64,000 nt of DNA from Fasciola hepatica (GCA_948099385.1 CANUEZ040000180.1:4486501-4550500); one strand, 5' to 3'; positions 33,563 to 45,400 are shown, counted from the stretch's first letter. Numbers and translations are program-made. The notes: generated by a model from the letters alone, not told the origin.

Positions 33563-35050
33563 CTTGTCCTGATTTGTTGGGATCGTTTGATGCCCCGGCT
33601 GGATGACAGAATATGGAGTTGTGGAATATATTGGTTTCCCCAAGTGGCAACCTTGGTAGTGTTCGGTGTTTTGTGGTAAGAACGGGCCTCAAAAGGTAGG
33701 ACCTGGGAGAGTGTGTGGCCGCTTCGCCGCCTGTCAATGTGGCTTGCGCGGGTGGGGAATAATGGGGATCGGCTTTTAATAGAGGGGGTATATGTGGGTT
33801 ATTTTGGAAGAGGGTAGTAGGAGTACGCAGTGTTGCATAGTTGGCCTGGGGAGTTCTGTGTGCTACCAAAAGTGTGAAAGACTGACAAGGTGCTGGTATT
33901 GGAAAGTGGTTCATTAGGGCTAGAAGAAAAGAGATTTTGTGGGATTATGTGCCACAGCGTGAAGAAAATTTACACGTTGGGGGTTTGTGGATGTATGTTG
34001 CCTGTGAAAGGACTGTGGTGAGATGAGCAATAGTGGGGCAAAACGGAAATTTTGGTATGATCATGGAGCTAACGGGATGAACGGTGAGGGCGCGGAAAGG
34101 TTAGGGAATTTGAGTTAGGTAGACGAAGAGTTGAATATTAGTTTTGAGGTGGATTGGGCAAATCATCCGTATAAATGCGCGTAGGGCTGGGATTTTTCCG
34201 GGAGAAAGTACTGTTTGAGAAACTATCTACTCTGGGAACAGAAATGGTAGGCCCTGTCATTAGTGACACATTACTAGGGTATCTGTTTGCTTTTGATTTT
34301 TCATGACCATTGGAATGTGACCTGGCTATATAAGGTGGTTGCTGCTTAGTGAATTAGACGTTGAGGCTTTTAGTAGGGATGGTGGGTGGGTTGCCGAATT
34401 TTGGATTTGCGGCCATGGGTTACCGTTGCTACCGTCACTCTGCATTGAGTGCTGAGCACAAATCGTTACCAACCTTCAGCCCATGGGCGATAAGTCAGAT
34501 CGCAACTACGAGATTGTGTCCTAGGGGACCCTACTTGGCATTTGATTTGCGGGGCATGCCCTGAGAGCTGAAGGGTCTGATTCACACGAGACTGATCTGG
34601 CAGTTTTATAGTGCGGTACAGCAGATGGGTTTTAGTAGTGGATAGACGGTGGGGACAAGAACGACCATGAGCTGTTTTATGTATCCCCTTGGGAGGGGGA
34701 TGCAATGTTGTTAGGTTAGTGGGGCTACGCGATTCAGGTAGTTGTTTCTGATGCACAGGGCCAGGCTGTCTGGCAGGACTCGGTAGATTCGAGCCCCAGG
34801 CTTCTATGACATTATTAACCGGTCTGAGATGCTAGAAGGCTGGTGGATTTGGAGAAGGTCCAGGCGTGGCATCAAGGCCTATATCAGACAGTTGTTGGCT
34901 GGCAGACGTTAAATGCATAGAATGAGTTGGGGAAATGTGCGAAGTAGGTGTCCTTTTGGCGGATTCTTGACGTGGAGGTTTGAGAGGGTTCAACTTTTTC
35001 AGCACTTCTCGTTGTGGAGGCACCTTGCCAGAAGCTATTCGAACGCTTTT
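33563..35050 (-). repeat. Probable CR1-like 3'-UTR or ORF1-linker copy (5)
   Basis: Purine-rich on the plus strand. About 34459-34530 (caaatcgttaccaacc, then cccatgggcga) resembles the family core at 28640 (caaatcgttgccgact). The minus reading at 35023-34832 is Pro/Ser-rich (LKPPRQ, SPNPP) and could instead be an ORF1 tail. The boundary with copy 4 is abrupt at the ATT tail. Confidence 0.35.
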
Positions 35051-36853
35051 GTATGGTGAGCTAACAGCAGTGACGCTTCGTTCATGAATAGACTTACTGG
35101 CTGTCAGTTAGTCCGAAAATTGGAAAAGCAGGGGGTATTGGTGTCGTCCAGTTTGTTTTCGTAGTCCGCCGCTACAGCAAGTCACCCGTTCCATGTTAGC
35201 CGCATTTAGCAAGGTACTGCTGACTATGTTGAGAGAGCCCTATCAGAAATGTTGAGTAGTGGCGTGCTGAGAATTTTGTATTTGTTTCAAAACCTCTGAG
35301 GATATACTGTCGATAAAGTTGCACGTGTCGACTAAGTTACAGCCCGTCGTTGACATAGAGGGCCTGAGGAGTTGAATCAGTGAAGTTAGAATTCGGCTGG
35401 CTATGTCAAGAGCTTCTTTTTGAGATTCGAGTGAGTTTACTTGTGAGAGAGGCTGTGAATCTTGTTATGTGCCTCATCATGGATGTCTGTCAATGAGGCG
35501 CAGCACATCTTAGTGACCGGGCGATGTAGGGCTACGCTTGACAAAATCATACTGGCCGGTCAGCTTCTTTTCAAGTTGCGCACTGTGAAGGTAGGCTTTG
35601 GATAAACAACTAGTTTGCTGGTTATTTAGCGATTGCGAAAAGCCTAGGTACGGAGCAGAGATGGAATTCTATGGAAGTCAACTAGGATGATTACGAACAG
35701 GGTTGACCAGGTGGTTCCACTGTTAGACGGAGGTAGACTAGGATTTTAGCCAAGGAGAGGATAACTAAAAGAGATAAGTTAGCCAACAATCGCTAGGTAA
35801 TTTATAGATGGGCTCGCGAAGGGTGATTTGTAGTAGTTATCCACCTAGATTTTCTAGTGAGGGGGTTTTGTTGATATTGCGCGGTAACAAATTACGGGCT
35901 CACTGTGGTGTGTCACAGTTATTGCCACGGCAGTTTGACGCTTCACAGTAATAACTATTGCTACTAGATGTGGAGCAAATCCAAGCCTGAAAACGGGGAA
36001 AGGAAAAAACGAGACAACACGCAATGAAAATCCACAGCATTTTTCTGATAGTGGAAAGAGCTGCGTGTTGTCAATGTGGCCCTGGATCTCATGACAATGA
36101 AGAACAATTATTCCGGAGATAATTTTTTGGCTGGCAGAATGAAGGGGTATATGCTGTTTCTGATAGACCACTCAAACTTAACCTGCCACCTTCAAAAATC
36201 AACAAACTTATGAGAGTACTGTTGAGCCAGCAGAAAGCGTCATGCTTACTTCTAAAATACTCTGAGGTCAATGTCAAATCAACGTCAGAAACAAGGTTCC
36301 GCGTTCGCCGGTGAGCTTCCGTCTAATAAATACAGCATTGTGCCTACAGTACTAAATGTTATTCTCCAACGCGATACAACAATCCACTAGTGTAGACGTA
36401 GCACTTTGAATGATTGAAAATTCCCCAACCCTGTTCTTCATGTACCTTTTATACGGAATTTGGATTGCTCTTCCCAGTTTACTCTTGCTGGTGCGGTTTT
36501 GTGCTCGTCATCCTTTCTACGATTGAGGCAATTACGTTTTTCTTCCTCGGTCTTGGTTTTTGATGAAATAACTTTGTGGACAATGATGGCAATGATTCAC
36601 ATTCACTCAGAGCAGTTCGTTTCATTACTGCTCGGTTTAATCTTCTCGCTCACGTTGACGGACCGAAGCTTTCACCTCGTTTACTTTGATGTTTTGGCTT
36701 CACCATCAGGAATTTCTTTGTGGTCACGAAGGCTGCACGGGCAGACTCCATCGATTGTTACACCAGGTGAGAAAAACTATACCCGAGGCGAGCACAAAGC
36801 CTAGCGTGATTTGATCAACGTCGCGGTCTGCCAGTAAACAAGTACGTTCACGA
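35051..36853. other. No recognised gene
   Basis: Several short ORFs, the longest of 105-114 codons (35854-36171 minus, 36460-36804 plus), with no motif I recognise. The stretch may include decayed CR1-like sequence at its left and the lost Gag of the BEL/Pao copy at its right. Confidence 0.4.
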
Positions 36854-37320
36854 GTAGTTTCCGTGGGAGTGGTGACCCCAACTGGGGTGGTCAAAGCGTT
36901 GGCTTTCGTCGACAGTGGATCCGACACTACCCTAGTGAAAGAGCGGTTTGCCGACAACCACCGGTTCGCTAAAGGTGCGACGTAGTTAGCAGTGAGCACG
37001 GTGGGAGGAACACAAGTAATGACCACCTGCCGGTTGGGGTTGCAACTCATCTCTTTAGACACTAACGAACAAATCGAACCAAAGGAAGCATTCACATTAG
37101 CTGATCTCCCCATACGAGCACCAAGGTTGTTGAACGCAATCTTGACTAGGTGGCCTCACCTGCAGGATGTAACCGTTGTAGACTGGGAAGAGGACGAAGT
37201 GGATCTCCTCATTGGCTGCGACGTGCCTGAGGCACATTGGGTACTTGACCAGAGAGTGGGTGACCGGCAGCACCTTATGCCGTACGCACGGCTCTGGGAT
37301 GGATGTTATATGGTCCAGTA
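36854..37320 (+). pseudogene. pol: BEL/Pao aspartic protease (second copy)
   Basis: In one frame: VVSVGVVTPTGVVKALAFVD, SGSDTTLVKERF, an in-frame TAG near 36981, MTTCRLGLQLISLD and VDLLIGCDVPEAHWVLDQRV. D-S-G at 36911-36919 is intact, unlike the first BEL/Pao copy. This is the DUF1758/A17-type protease that cuts the Gag-Pol polyprotein. One nonsense codon and the frameshifted RT that follows mean the polyprotein is broken. Confidence 0.85.
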
Positions 37321-37379
37321 GGGTACGTGGTTCCGTGAATTACTTATCCGCCAAAACGGACCGAATAGAGTATCACCTG

Positions 37380-38150
37380 TAGAGGCTATATGAAAAGGAG
37401 TTTCATGACATCGGAGACCAGAGGCTATCGTTGTCTCAAGAGGATCATTTCGCTTTACAAACGGTGCTGCAAGGCACTTCATGCCTTGAAAAACAGATCG
37501 AGGTTCCCCTCTCACGGCCCACATCTGCTGACCCGTGGACTGATAGAAGAAACTGTTCTCCAGCGACTAATACGACTGAAGGAAGGCTTCATTTGAGGCC
37601 AGGATCTGTGGGAACGATACGCAAAATTAGTGAAGCGAAACGAAGCTCTCGGCTATGTTGAAAAGGTGCCTGCCAACACCGACGGCCGAAAGGGTATCTG
37701 GCATCTAACTCACCACTTAGTTATCAACCCCAAGAACCCCGAAAAACTGCGGGTGGTTTTCGACCGTGCGGCCAAGTTCCAGGGCAAGTCGTTAAACGAT
37801 CGCCTACTACAAGGACCCGAGTGGACCACGCCACTAATCGAAGTTTTGTGCCGTTTCAGAGTGGGTAGAGTAGCCTTGTCCGCTGATATCAAGGAAATGT
37901 TTTACCAGGTGGAAATACCGGCGGCAGAACGAGATGCGTTGCGCTTCCTGTGGTGGGAAAAGAACGACCGGGACAACGCAGTGGCAAATCACAGGATGAC
38001 CGTCCACCCCTTCGGAGCCATATCGTCACCGTTCTGTGTGAACTGTGCTTTTCGGGAATCTGCGAAAAACGTGGAGATTCGGTCCATCGGTCGGTGGTAG
38101 ATAGCGTCAGCAGAAATTTCTACGTCGACGACTATCTTGGGTGATTCGAT
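37380..38150 (+). pseudogene. pol: BEL/Pao reverse transcriptase (second copy)
   Basis: The linker appears as SQEDHFALQTVLQG and LTRGLIEETVLQRLIRLKEG across two frames, then LWERYAKLVKRNEALGYVEK. The RT runs from 37630: IWHLTHHLVINPKNPEKLRV, SLNDRLLQGPEWTTPLIEVL, LSADIKEMFYQVEIP, LRFLWWEKND and HRMTVHPFGAISSPFCVNCA. The catalytic FYVDD box (38118-38132) is intact but lies in another frame, so a frameshift occurred near 38050. The sequence is lost soon after 38150, where minus-strand Gypsy begins by 38230; RNase H and integrase are absent. Confidence 0.88.
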
Positions 38151-38204
38151 GATATGGAATCATCCCTAGCGCAGTTCAGAGGCCCAACAAGATTTCGGGG
38201 TCCG

Positions 38205-39120
38205 TTGTGAACTTGGCTACGCATTGCTCAAACGTGTGTTACGCTAGGAATGTGATGGTTGTCCCACCTAAGTCGCATTTGGTAGGATTATTGGGTACAC
38301 CATGTTGGATAAGGCTCTCAAAAAGAGCGCGCAGGTGTGTCATATGCTCTTTTTCTGAAGAACTTGCTACTGAAGTATCGTCTAAGTACACGTAGACATT
38401 CTTCAAACCGTGTATTGCCTCATGAATAAAACTTCGAAAGGTTTCGGCTGCATTGCTGAGCCCAAACGGCATGCGCGAAAACTCGAATGGTCTGAATGGA
38501 GTTATGGCAGTAGTCTTGAGGATGTCAGCCTGAGATACCGGGATATGGTGGTAGGCTCTAACGAGGTCGATTCGGCTGAAAACCAAACAACCAGATAGGG
38601 AAGAGGTAGGGCTTTGCATATATGGAATGGAGTACCTGTCTGGGATAGTGGCCTGGTTGGGGCCCTATAGTAGCCGCACGGGCACCAGTCGCCATTAGGT
38701 TTAGCAGCCCTGTGATGGAGTGAGGCCCGATAACTACTTGACCGGCGTACTATGTCTCATTCTAACGTGTTCGAACGCAGCCTGTGCTACGCGGAGCTTG
38801 TCTAGTGCCAAGCGACGTGGTCGGAAATATGCTGGGGGTCGTTCAGTCACAATATGGTGGGCGACATTGGTGTTCACCACGGGAAGAGGTCCAGATTGTC
38901 CCAGCATTGCCGGTAAGCTGGATCCGGATCTGCGTAGGGGTGTTCGGCCCGAGGTTTGATGTACGGGGGCGTGGTGTGATTCACGGATAAGTACGAACCG
39001 GTTACGGAGAGAGGTCTGTCGGTCTACAACTCTCCGGCGCCGTGCATCAACCAGGAGGTCAAAATGGCCAAGGAAGTTGATACCTAGTATGAGATAGGGG
39101 ACGACTGCTACTATACGCAC
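38205..39120 (-). pseudogene. pol: Ty3/Gypsy reverse transcriptase
   Basis: From high to low: VPYLILGINFLGHFDLLVDA (end of protease/start of RT), then HHIVTERPPAYFRPRRLALD (39120-38734). After a gap comes the RT palm CLVFSRIDLVRAYHHIPVSQ, KTTAITPFRPFEFSRMPFGL and VYVYLDDTSVAS, with YLDD intact at 38388-38377, ending NPTKCDLGGTTITFLA at 38239. These match the canonical iDLvrAYhqIPv, FGLfEFlrMPFGL and YLDD blocks. Between the two parts the frame changes. RNase H and integrase are missing because the element ends where BEL/Pao sequence begins. Confidence 0.9.
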
Positions 39121-39171
39121 CCAGCGGAAGATGCGACGTAGGCCTAATTTGAGTGTGAGTAATTTACGGCT

Positions 39172-39408
39172 TTAGGTAGCAATAGTAGTGCCGTTGGCAG
39201 CACGGAGTTGTTGGATTAATGGAATCGTTGCATCACCTGCTTCCTTTGAAATGACACTGGCTGCTGCATCGGTGTCATTAAGAAGCAGATCATTAGGAAC
39301 TGAATCGCGAACATGCAACAGGCGACTGCTATTATGGCTGCCGACCGCGTCAGTCGTCGGAACGTGTTGGGATATTAGTTTCCCTGTTTGGCACCTGGGA
39401 CGGTGCAA
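39172..39408 (-). pseudogene. pol: Ty3/Gypsy protease
   Basis: SRLLHVRDSVPNDLLLNDTD followed by AAASVI and QQLRAANGTTIAT matches the Gypsy protease, whose active site is normally VDTGAAVSVI. Here the D-T-G reads D-T-D (39276-39268), which removes activity. The same change occurs independently in the first BEL/Pao copy. The frame is otherwise open through 78 codons and ends just before the RT block. Confidence 0.82.
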
Positions 39409-39791
39409 CCGGCTTCGCAGCGTCGGGCCTTCTCCCCAAACCGTTTGTAGTGCCGACAGTACGTTGAGCGAGATGGACTAAAGGGGTGTCAGGAAAAGGG
39501 CTTCTAACACGTCCACGTCGGTCAGAGACGTGATAAGATTTAAGGTCCCTACAGCGAGAACGACTAAGAGTGGAAAAAAATCCGAAAGCTCGCTCGAAGA
39601 CAGCTATCAGAGTGTCCTCGGAGTGTTCCCACGGCGGGAGCGGGGATCTGGGGGCTACTCGAGTTTGGTACGGCAGTAATTTGTGGATGGTACCGTTTCA
39701 TAGTACCGTCCGCCAGTATTGCCGCTTCTGTGAGCTTAAAGTGACTAGAAACCTCGAGCAGTGCTTGAATATTGGGTGGTAACCGCTGTAC

Positions 39792-40193
39792 TCACAACTC
39801 TTTGAGGACGTTTTCCCCTAAAATTTGCCCTGCCAGCTGCTGCGTTTTCCTCAGTAATGTAGAGGGTTTCCTGCCACCTAATGCTATCCCTTGGATCAGC
39901 CGTTTCAGTCTAGACGATTCTGACGGCAAAAGGCAACAGATTAACGCGTCTCTCACGGCTGTGTAAGAACTGTTACTGAATGTTACGTCGCGTATCTGGT
40001 TAGCAGCGTCACAGGGTAGGCGACCAATGGTCCACGGGTAACGGAAACTCTCGCTTGTGATTTTATGTGATTCAAACTCTGCCCTTAACATATGAAGCCA
40101 TTGTTGAGGGTCATCACTGAAAAACTCATGGACCGCTAGGGAGACTGTCAAAACGGACGGTTCCGGATCAGGCTTGCGGTCGTTGCTAACCAT
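39792..40193 (-). pseudogene. gag: Ty3/Gypsy Gag
   Basis: An open frame of 133 codons with FFSDDPQQWLHMLRAEFESH, FRYPWTIGRLPCDAANQIRD, DALICCLLPSESSRLKRLIQ and ALGGRKPSTLLRKTQQLAG. These match the Gag capsid region of animal Gypsy elements (P-x-x-W, LGxRKPSxLLR). It starts at an ATG 206 bp downstream, on the minus strand, of a primer-site-like motif. The C-terminal zinc knuckle expected in 39409-39791 is not clearly readable. Confidence 0.85.
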
Positions 40194-40393
40194 AAGTGCG
40201 GCTGTGTATCAAATGTAAAACGAGGTATTGAGATCACTTCAGCAACCGCGGAACACTTATAATGTAGAAGTGAGAAAAAATATGAAAGGATTGTGATGAA
40301 AGAAATCGGGATTTACCGCTTATATGTCGGAAAATTGTGTAAAAGAATAAGTGTGATTCAAGGACTCAGGGGTGTCCTTGGTGAAATGAATTT

Positions 40394-40412
40394 GTTGTTC
40401 GGGCTCATCGGT
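40394..40412 (-). other. Primer-binding-site-like motif of the Gypsy element
   Basis: On the minus strand, CGATGAGCCCGAACAAC shares TGAGCCCGA with the TRIM-like primer site. It lies upstream of gag, where a primer site belongs. The first bases are CGA, not TGG, so it may have decayed. The LTR that should precede it (above 40415) could not be delimited. Confidence 0.4.
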
Positions 40413-40734
40413 TTCGGATTCTCTCAAGTTGAGTCGGAACCTGCTCCCGTATGAAGTCTATAGTCTCTGATCCTCGGTTTGTGGCAAGTCAGCGGATTTA
40501 CTCGGCAGCTCGCAAAAGAGCAGAACACCAAACGTTGGAGCGGGACAACATGCAAATCTGAGGAGCCCAACGGCGTGCAGGCGGTGTACACAGGCGGAGC
40601 AGGTGGCACCACCAAATACGGTATTTGTTCAAATAAACGAATCCGTTAGCCTTTGCTATCGTGCGTTGTATCGCCAGCACTACATTAGTTCAGGAGACAA
40701 TGTAACGCGGGTGGAAAGAAAAAGGTCAGTTTTT

Positions 40735-40848
40735 TCCTAATCAGCATAGACGATCTTCCGACAGCCCTTCCTGCGAACATTGCCATGTACGCAGACGATG
40801 TGATTCGCTTGAGTTCAAGCGTTGAAAACCTGCAGATGGCAGTCGAGA
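40735..40848 (+). pseudogene. Small CR1-like RT fragment
   Basis: IDDLPTALPANIAMYADDVI, with SSSVENLQMAVE after it, is nearly the same as 44290-44400 of element A (NDLPTALPANIAMYADDVIF). About 110 bp of RT including the catalytic YADD box is embedded between Gypsy sequences. It runs straight into the end of the minus-strand Gypsy integrase. Confidence 0.82.
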
Positions 40849-41335
40849 TGGGTTCTACCTCGATGAAGGCTGGTTTAGGGCGGTCCATGCTGATGATCTC
40901 TTTCCCGCCCTGGACGTCTACCACGTATTTTTTTCTTTCGCTGGACAGCGCGGAACGGGCCAGATTAAGCCGCTTGTAGTGGTGATCGCATTGCATCCAC
41001 TCGAACAGAAACACGGCTGGCGGCTGCTAGAGTGGTGGGTACGTAGTTGCTGCGGATTCGTTCATGTGGAGGGGTGGGCTTCATTACCCGCGTTTGATGT
41101 GACAGCAGTTTTGCGTAATCCCCGCAATTAAAACTCACATGTGGTAATGGAGAAACCAAATCACCTGGAAGTCTTAAGGTGCAACCGTAAACCAGTTCAG
41201 CCGCAGTAAAACCCATAGCGGCCTTAAAGGTGTTACGTAGCCCTATGAGAACGATCGATAAAACGTCACTCTATAAGGGGTTATCACGAGCTCAAAGGGC
41301 ATCTTTCAGCTGGCGATGAAATCGCTCCACCATGC

Positions 41336-41337
<2 letters not shown>
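40845..41337 (-). pseudogene. pol: Ty3/Gypsy integrase C-terminal part
   Basis: From high to low: NGMVERFHRQLKDAL (contains the catalytic Glu), a TGA, LSIVLIGLRNTFKAAMGF, TAAELVYGCTLRLPGDLVSP, RVSVRVDAMRSPLQAA and, after a frame change, KKYVVDVQGGKEIISMDRPK. These are the standard end of Gypsy integrase (TAAELVYGxxLRLPG, VxVDRLKPA). It lies upstream, on the minus strand, of the Gag-RT copy, so it belongs to a different Gypsy insertion. A CR1 3' tail was inserted directly before NGMVER. Confidence 0.85.
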
Positions 41338-41370
<33 letters not shown>

Positions 41371-41373
41371 GTA
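41336..41373. repeat. (TAA)n microsatellite = CR1 3' tail
   Basis: About eleven TAA/ATA units adjoin the terminus ggtttatttcggacaaccccg. In the minus orientation this is AATAAA, a short spacer, then (ATT)n, a retrotransposon 3' end. Confidence 0.85.
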
Positions 41374-43076
41374 ATGGTTTATTTCGGACAACCCCGAGGC
41401 ATGCTGTAAAGCAACATCAAACGGTACAATTGGACGTAAAGTCCGAATTCCAGGAGGGTCATTCAGGTATATGCACTCGATATTGTACAGGAAAAAAGTA
41501 TATAAGTTACTCTTTAAGGCGGCGCCCGGCAAATTCGAACTCAAAGTCGGGTGGCCAACCCGGCCAAGTCAAAGTGGAGCTGGTCGGAGGTAGTAGACTC
41601 TTCCTGAAATAGTACAAAAAGAGGGGCTATGCAACGAGAGAATCAAACAGAATTGACGAAAGTTTTGTTCACCTTGAGGAGAAATAAGTTTCCAAGGGAG
41701 ACATGAACCAGCTATAGCGCTCCGTGGAGTATGGCACATCTTTGGATTGAAATCAGACGATGAAAGGAATGAATTTTCAGACAAAGAACAATCAAAATCT
41801 TTTGCAGATTTCCTTTGTAACGTTCAGCGACCAAATATCGGCTGAGTCCGTTAAGTCGTTGCGCACATTGTTTACTTTCATAAAGGTGGAATATGATGCA
41901 CCAAAACGGAAATGGGAACTGGGCGACAAATCAATTTGTGACGCGTAGCCATGATAGTCGCAGATACACGGTTTGCACAGATGAGTATTTAAATGACAGG
42001 TAAGTGTTTACGTTTGATTATCGTTGTCTAAGGGCTGAACATGAAGGCCAGAGTGATGCAAGAATCAAAATTGTCTAAGAGGATTTACCAAGATAGAATA
42101 CCGGATATGAAAAAGCATCAAACAACCGATGAATACAGTTGCGAAGTTGGACGGTGAAGTAGTTGACAGGTGAAATACTATCTGCTGGTATTCTTTGTAA
42201 GAGATGGATCCTGTGATGGCGAAAGATCAAAACATTGCGATGCAGATGTCTCTCAGATGTCAATATACGGGGAGGGCATAAATCTTTGCAAGGTAAGGAT
42301 ATTGCAATGCTACAACCATGTGGGCGAACAGAATGACCGATAGAGAGAGCGAACTATCACAATATCGCCGACTGTTGGGATGCTCTGGAGACAAATATTC
42401 CTCCGTGAAATATACTGTTTGGACTTTATGGAACGGAAGTTTATGGCAACAGTGAATGTGACTTTTTGCAAAATATATCGATAACTGAGATAAAATAGGA
42501 GTGAGTTTTATCTCGGGGATTGGCTAAGTTTTTGAATGGGACAGGCAGGTGGTTTGGCACGAGTCATCGGGAGAAAGGATCATGAACGGTAAACCGAGTA
42601 CGGAAAAGGTCTTTTAACCCCGCGATAGTTATGTTCTAGGGAAGGTGGATTTTTCCGGGCGTAAGAAGCAGTAAGTTAAGGTGGCGAGAATGGGGACAAG
42701 AACGATGAAAAATAGGCGATAACTGGGGGAGAAGGTTCCATATTTGCAGCATTTCGGGTGAATAAATGTTTTATTTGCCGCAACCGGTGCTGGTGGGTGG
42801 GGTAGAACTCGCGCTGGACACGCAACCAGAAACCATTTTTGGTAACAAAAGATGCGATCCGCCATCCTAACTGCGCCCGCACCTCGTTGTAGACGTCCTG
42901 CATGCCCGATGAGCGCTGGCCATAGCGGTTATTCTGACCGCGCCCCGCACCGGTAAGCTTCGCTTGAGTGATATTGGCGTTGTCACATAGAGATCAAATA
43001 GTCCAGGAGCTTGCGACCAGGTTGCGAGGGGTCCTGGAGAGCAGAGTCTTTGTGGTAGTGACGAAATGACATACTC
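41374..43076 (-). repeat. CR1-like 3'-UTR copy (6), best preserved terminus
   Basis: A complete terminus and tail at 41336-41400. The family core lies at 42770-42960 (ggtgctggtgggtgggg, gatgcgatccgcc, gcccgatgagcgctggcc) and gcgaccaggttgcgagggg at about 43011. The minus-strand ORF at 42903-42676 reads NEVRAQLGWRIASF, but other copies do not keep this frame. The upstream end is cut by the start of the inverted-repeat arm at 43077. Confidence 0.75.
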
Positions 43077-45400
43077 ATTGGGTTCGACCGTATTGTGAAT
43101 TGGCCTTATCTTCCCCTAGATATGAAAATTATGATATCCTTCTAAAGGATCGTTTTTGACCAAATCTGTGCGTTTGTCCCCTCCCAGGTGAATTCAGCAA
43201 ACCTGGGTAATTCTGCTGATGACATTTCAGAGATTCTCAGATTTGGTTTCTTAGCTGATAGGCTATTTGTCCCCTTCCCCCGCCCCATGGGACACATTAT
43301 GGTCAAACGCGCACGCCCCCTTGCTAGATATAAAGTGATAGGTCTCGCACTGAAGATTTCAGGATTATCCACAACATATGCAGAGAAAATACTAGATCCT
43401 ATCAGAATGCAGTCCAACCATCTTCACTTGCTCGAACACGAACCAATAAAGCAGTCACCCTTCAGCACATGCGCCACCTAAGAGACATAGCTTTGACGAC
43501 GCTTGCTCTCAAAGGTTATGCAGGACCCCCAATCACTTCCCCTCAGCCAAATAGCCCAGGCCCTTGGCTCATACTTTCGTACAGTTTTTAGCTCCCTACC
43601 CATATCATCTCACCTCGCCATGCACCCGATATCCTTGGTCACTGCCCTTAACCACATCATTATTCTCATTGGTGCAGTCGCACAAGTTTTCCAACGGATC
43701 AACCAATACTGCTGCATGGGCCCTGACTTAATTTACCCCCGTTTTCTCAAGAAAACCGCGTACTTACGGGCAGCCCTCTATGCATTTCTTTTTCAGCGAT
43801 GCGTTGACGGTGGAGTTTTCCCCAACAGCTGGAAAAAGCAGTCATCGCACCCATCTATAAGAAGGGTAGTAGACATCTTGCCTCTGGTTATAGACCCATA
43901 AGTCTAGATAGCATCACCGGCAAAATGTTTGAGATAATTCGTGAGAGTGCCGTTCTTTCCCATCTGCGCAGAAATAGGATCCTCTCCCCGTCCCAACATG
44001 GAGTCCTCCCTGGCAGGTCACACAACACCAAAATGTTTACTGTCATCGATAGTCTGACGAAGGCCCACGATGATGGCAGCACTGACGTTCCGTGTTCATC
44101 GAATATCCTAAGGCCTCGGACAAGGTCTCACATGCACCGCTTAGTTGTGAGCTGCAAACATAAGGGATTACAGGCTCCATGCTTGCCATCTCACGCAGCA
44201 TCCTTACCGACCGTATCTTTGTCCAAGCCCGAAACAGTGCCAACTGGGGTCCCAAAGGGTTTGGCCTTAGGTCATCCTGGTTTCCGGATCAACGTAAACG
44301 ATCTTCCGACAGCCCTTCCTGCGAACATTGCCATGTACGCAGACGATGTAATTTTTTCGAGTTCAGGCGTTGAAAACCTGCAAGTTGCAGTAGATGAAAC
44401 AAAACGCCGGTCCGAGGATTGGAAACACCCAGTTATTGATAACAAACGTGTGAGCATGCATTTCGGTAGAGAGACTGGTCACACGTTATCCATTAACGGA
44501 GTAACTATGCTGTCTAGGCTGACCGACACAAGGTGCTAGGTTTCCGGTTGGATCGTAACTTGTCCTCCTCTCATCATCGTCAATTTGCGAGCAAGTCTGC
44601 CTTTCTTGTCCTAAAATCATTAGAAGGTTCTTCCCGCGCACCTCTGGGGATGATTTCCCATAACTTTTGGCACGTATATCCGACCTCTGCTAGAGCACGG
44701 TAGCCAGATAGTGCACTCTGGTTTTGTCCGAGACCATGAGACCCTAGAAGAAGTTCAGAGGGCCTCCGACAAAGCAGCACGGGGGCTTTCCCATATACCT
44801 TATCCCGTCCGCCTCTCATTCCTCAATCTCTATTCCTTTGATTCAAGACGCGTAAGAGGTGGACTATTTTTGACGTTTCGCCTTTTGAGTCAGGTCAAGG
44901 AGATTGCTTCCTCTCCGTCTGTCCAGAAGCTTCTCTCCGTGGTCATAGCAGAAAAGGTTTTTAAACCGAGACCATGCACTTCACCGCGAATTAAATCTTT
45001 TAGCCATAGGGTCATTACTCTGTGGAAAGCGCCTCCGGGGGATATCGTTCTCTTGCAGAACAAAGCTAACTCCAAGGAAGAATTAGCCTCCTACTTGGGT
45101 CTCTCTCAGTAATTCCTTTCCAAGAAGGTGAAGCAGTTGTCTTTTATTTCATTTCAATTCAGCTATACGTTCATGAGAGTCGCGTCCCTACTCCGCTTAC
45201 GGCACTGTTCATAGCGAGACGCTGCATGGTATTATGTGCATTTTGGTTTTGTTGCCGCCCCCGCCCCCACCCTCCACTTCCCTATAATCTAGTTTCAGCC
45301 CGGCAAATCAGACAGGCGATCAAAGATTTCCTCAAGAACCGGTACGCCTATGAATTTCGGCCGCAGCTGAGTCCAAGAAACGGCCCTCCATGGCTAGGCT
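43077..45400 (+). pseudogene. CR1-like RT, 3' half (element A)
   Basis: Starts inside the end of the endonuclease (IGFDRIV). Then a linker (43188-43481), a pre-RT region SQIAQALGSYFRTVFSS and INQYCCMGPDLIYPRFL (43503-43901), and RT from 43925: NRILSPSQHGVLPGRSHNTK, TGVPKGLALGHPGFRINVND and MYADDV intact near 44334. The region that should read FFDFSKAFDKVPH is frameshifted (SSNILRPRTRSHMH). The thumb and C-terminus lie at 44711-45112 (DHETLEEVQRASDKAARGLS). A short 3' UTR follows, ending near gccgcccccgcccccac (about 45255). Because it lacks a 5' half and has frame breaks it is dead. Confidence 0.85.

Noticed and set aside
35854..36277. Overlapping minus-strand ORFs resembling a membrane protein
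   Set aside because: Hydrophobic runs are short, frames overlap and no family motif is present.
41338..41544. Minus-strand ORF ending in a poly-Tyr run
   Set aside because: The tyrosines are the (TAA)n tail read in one frame; it is a retrotransposon 3' end, not a protein terminus.
42676..42903. Minus-strand ORF across the GC-rich core as a conserved protein
   Set aside because: The other copies (20450, 28560, 55250) do not keep this frame, so conservation is at DNA level.
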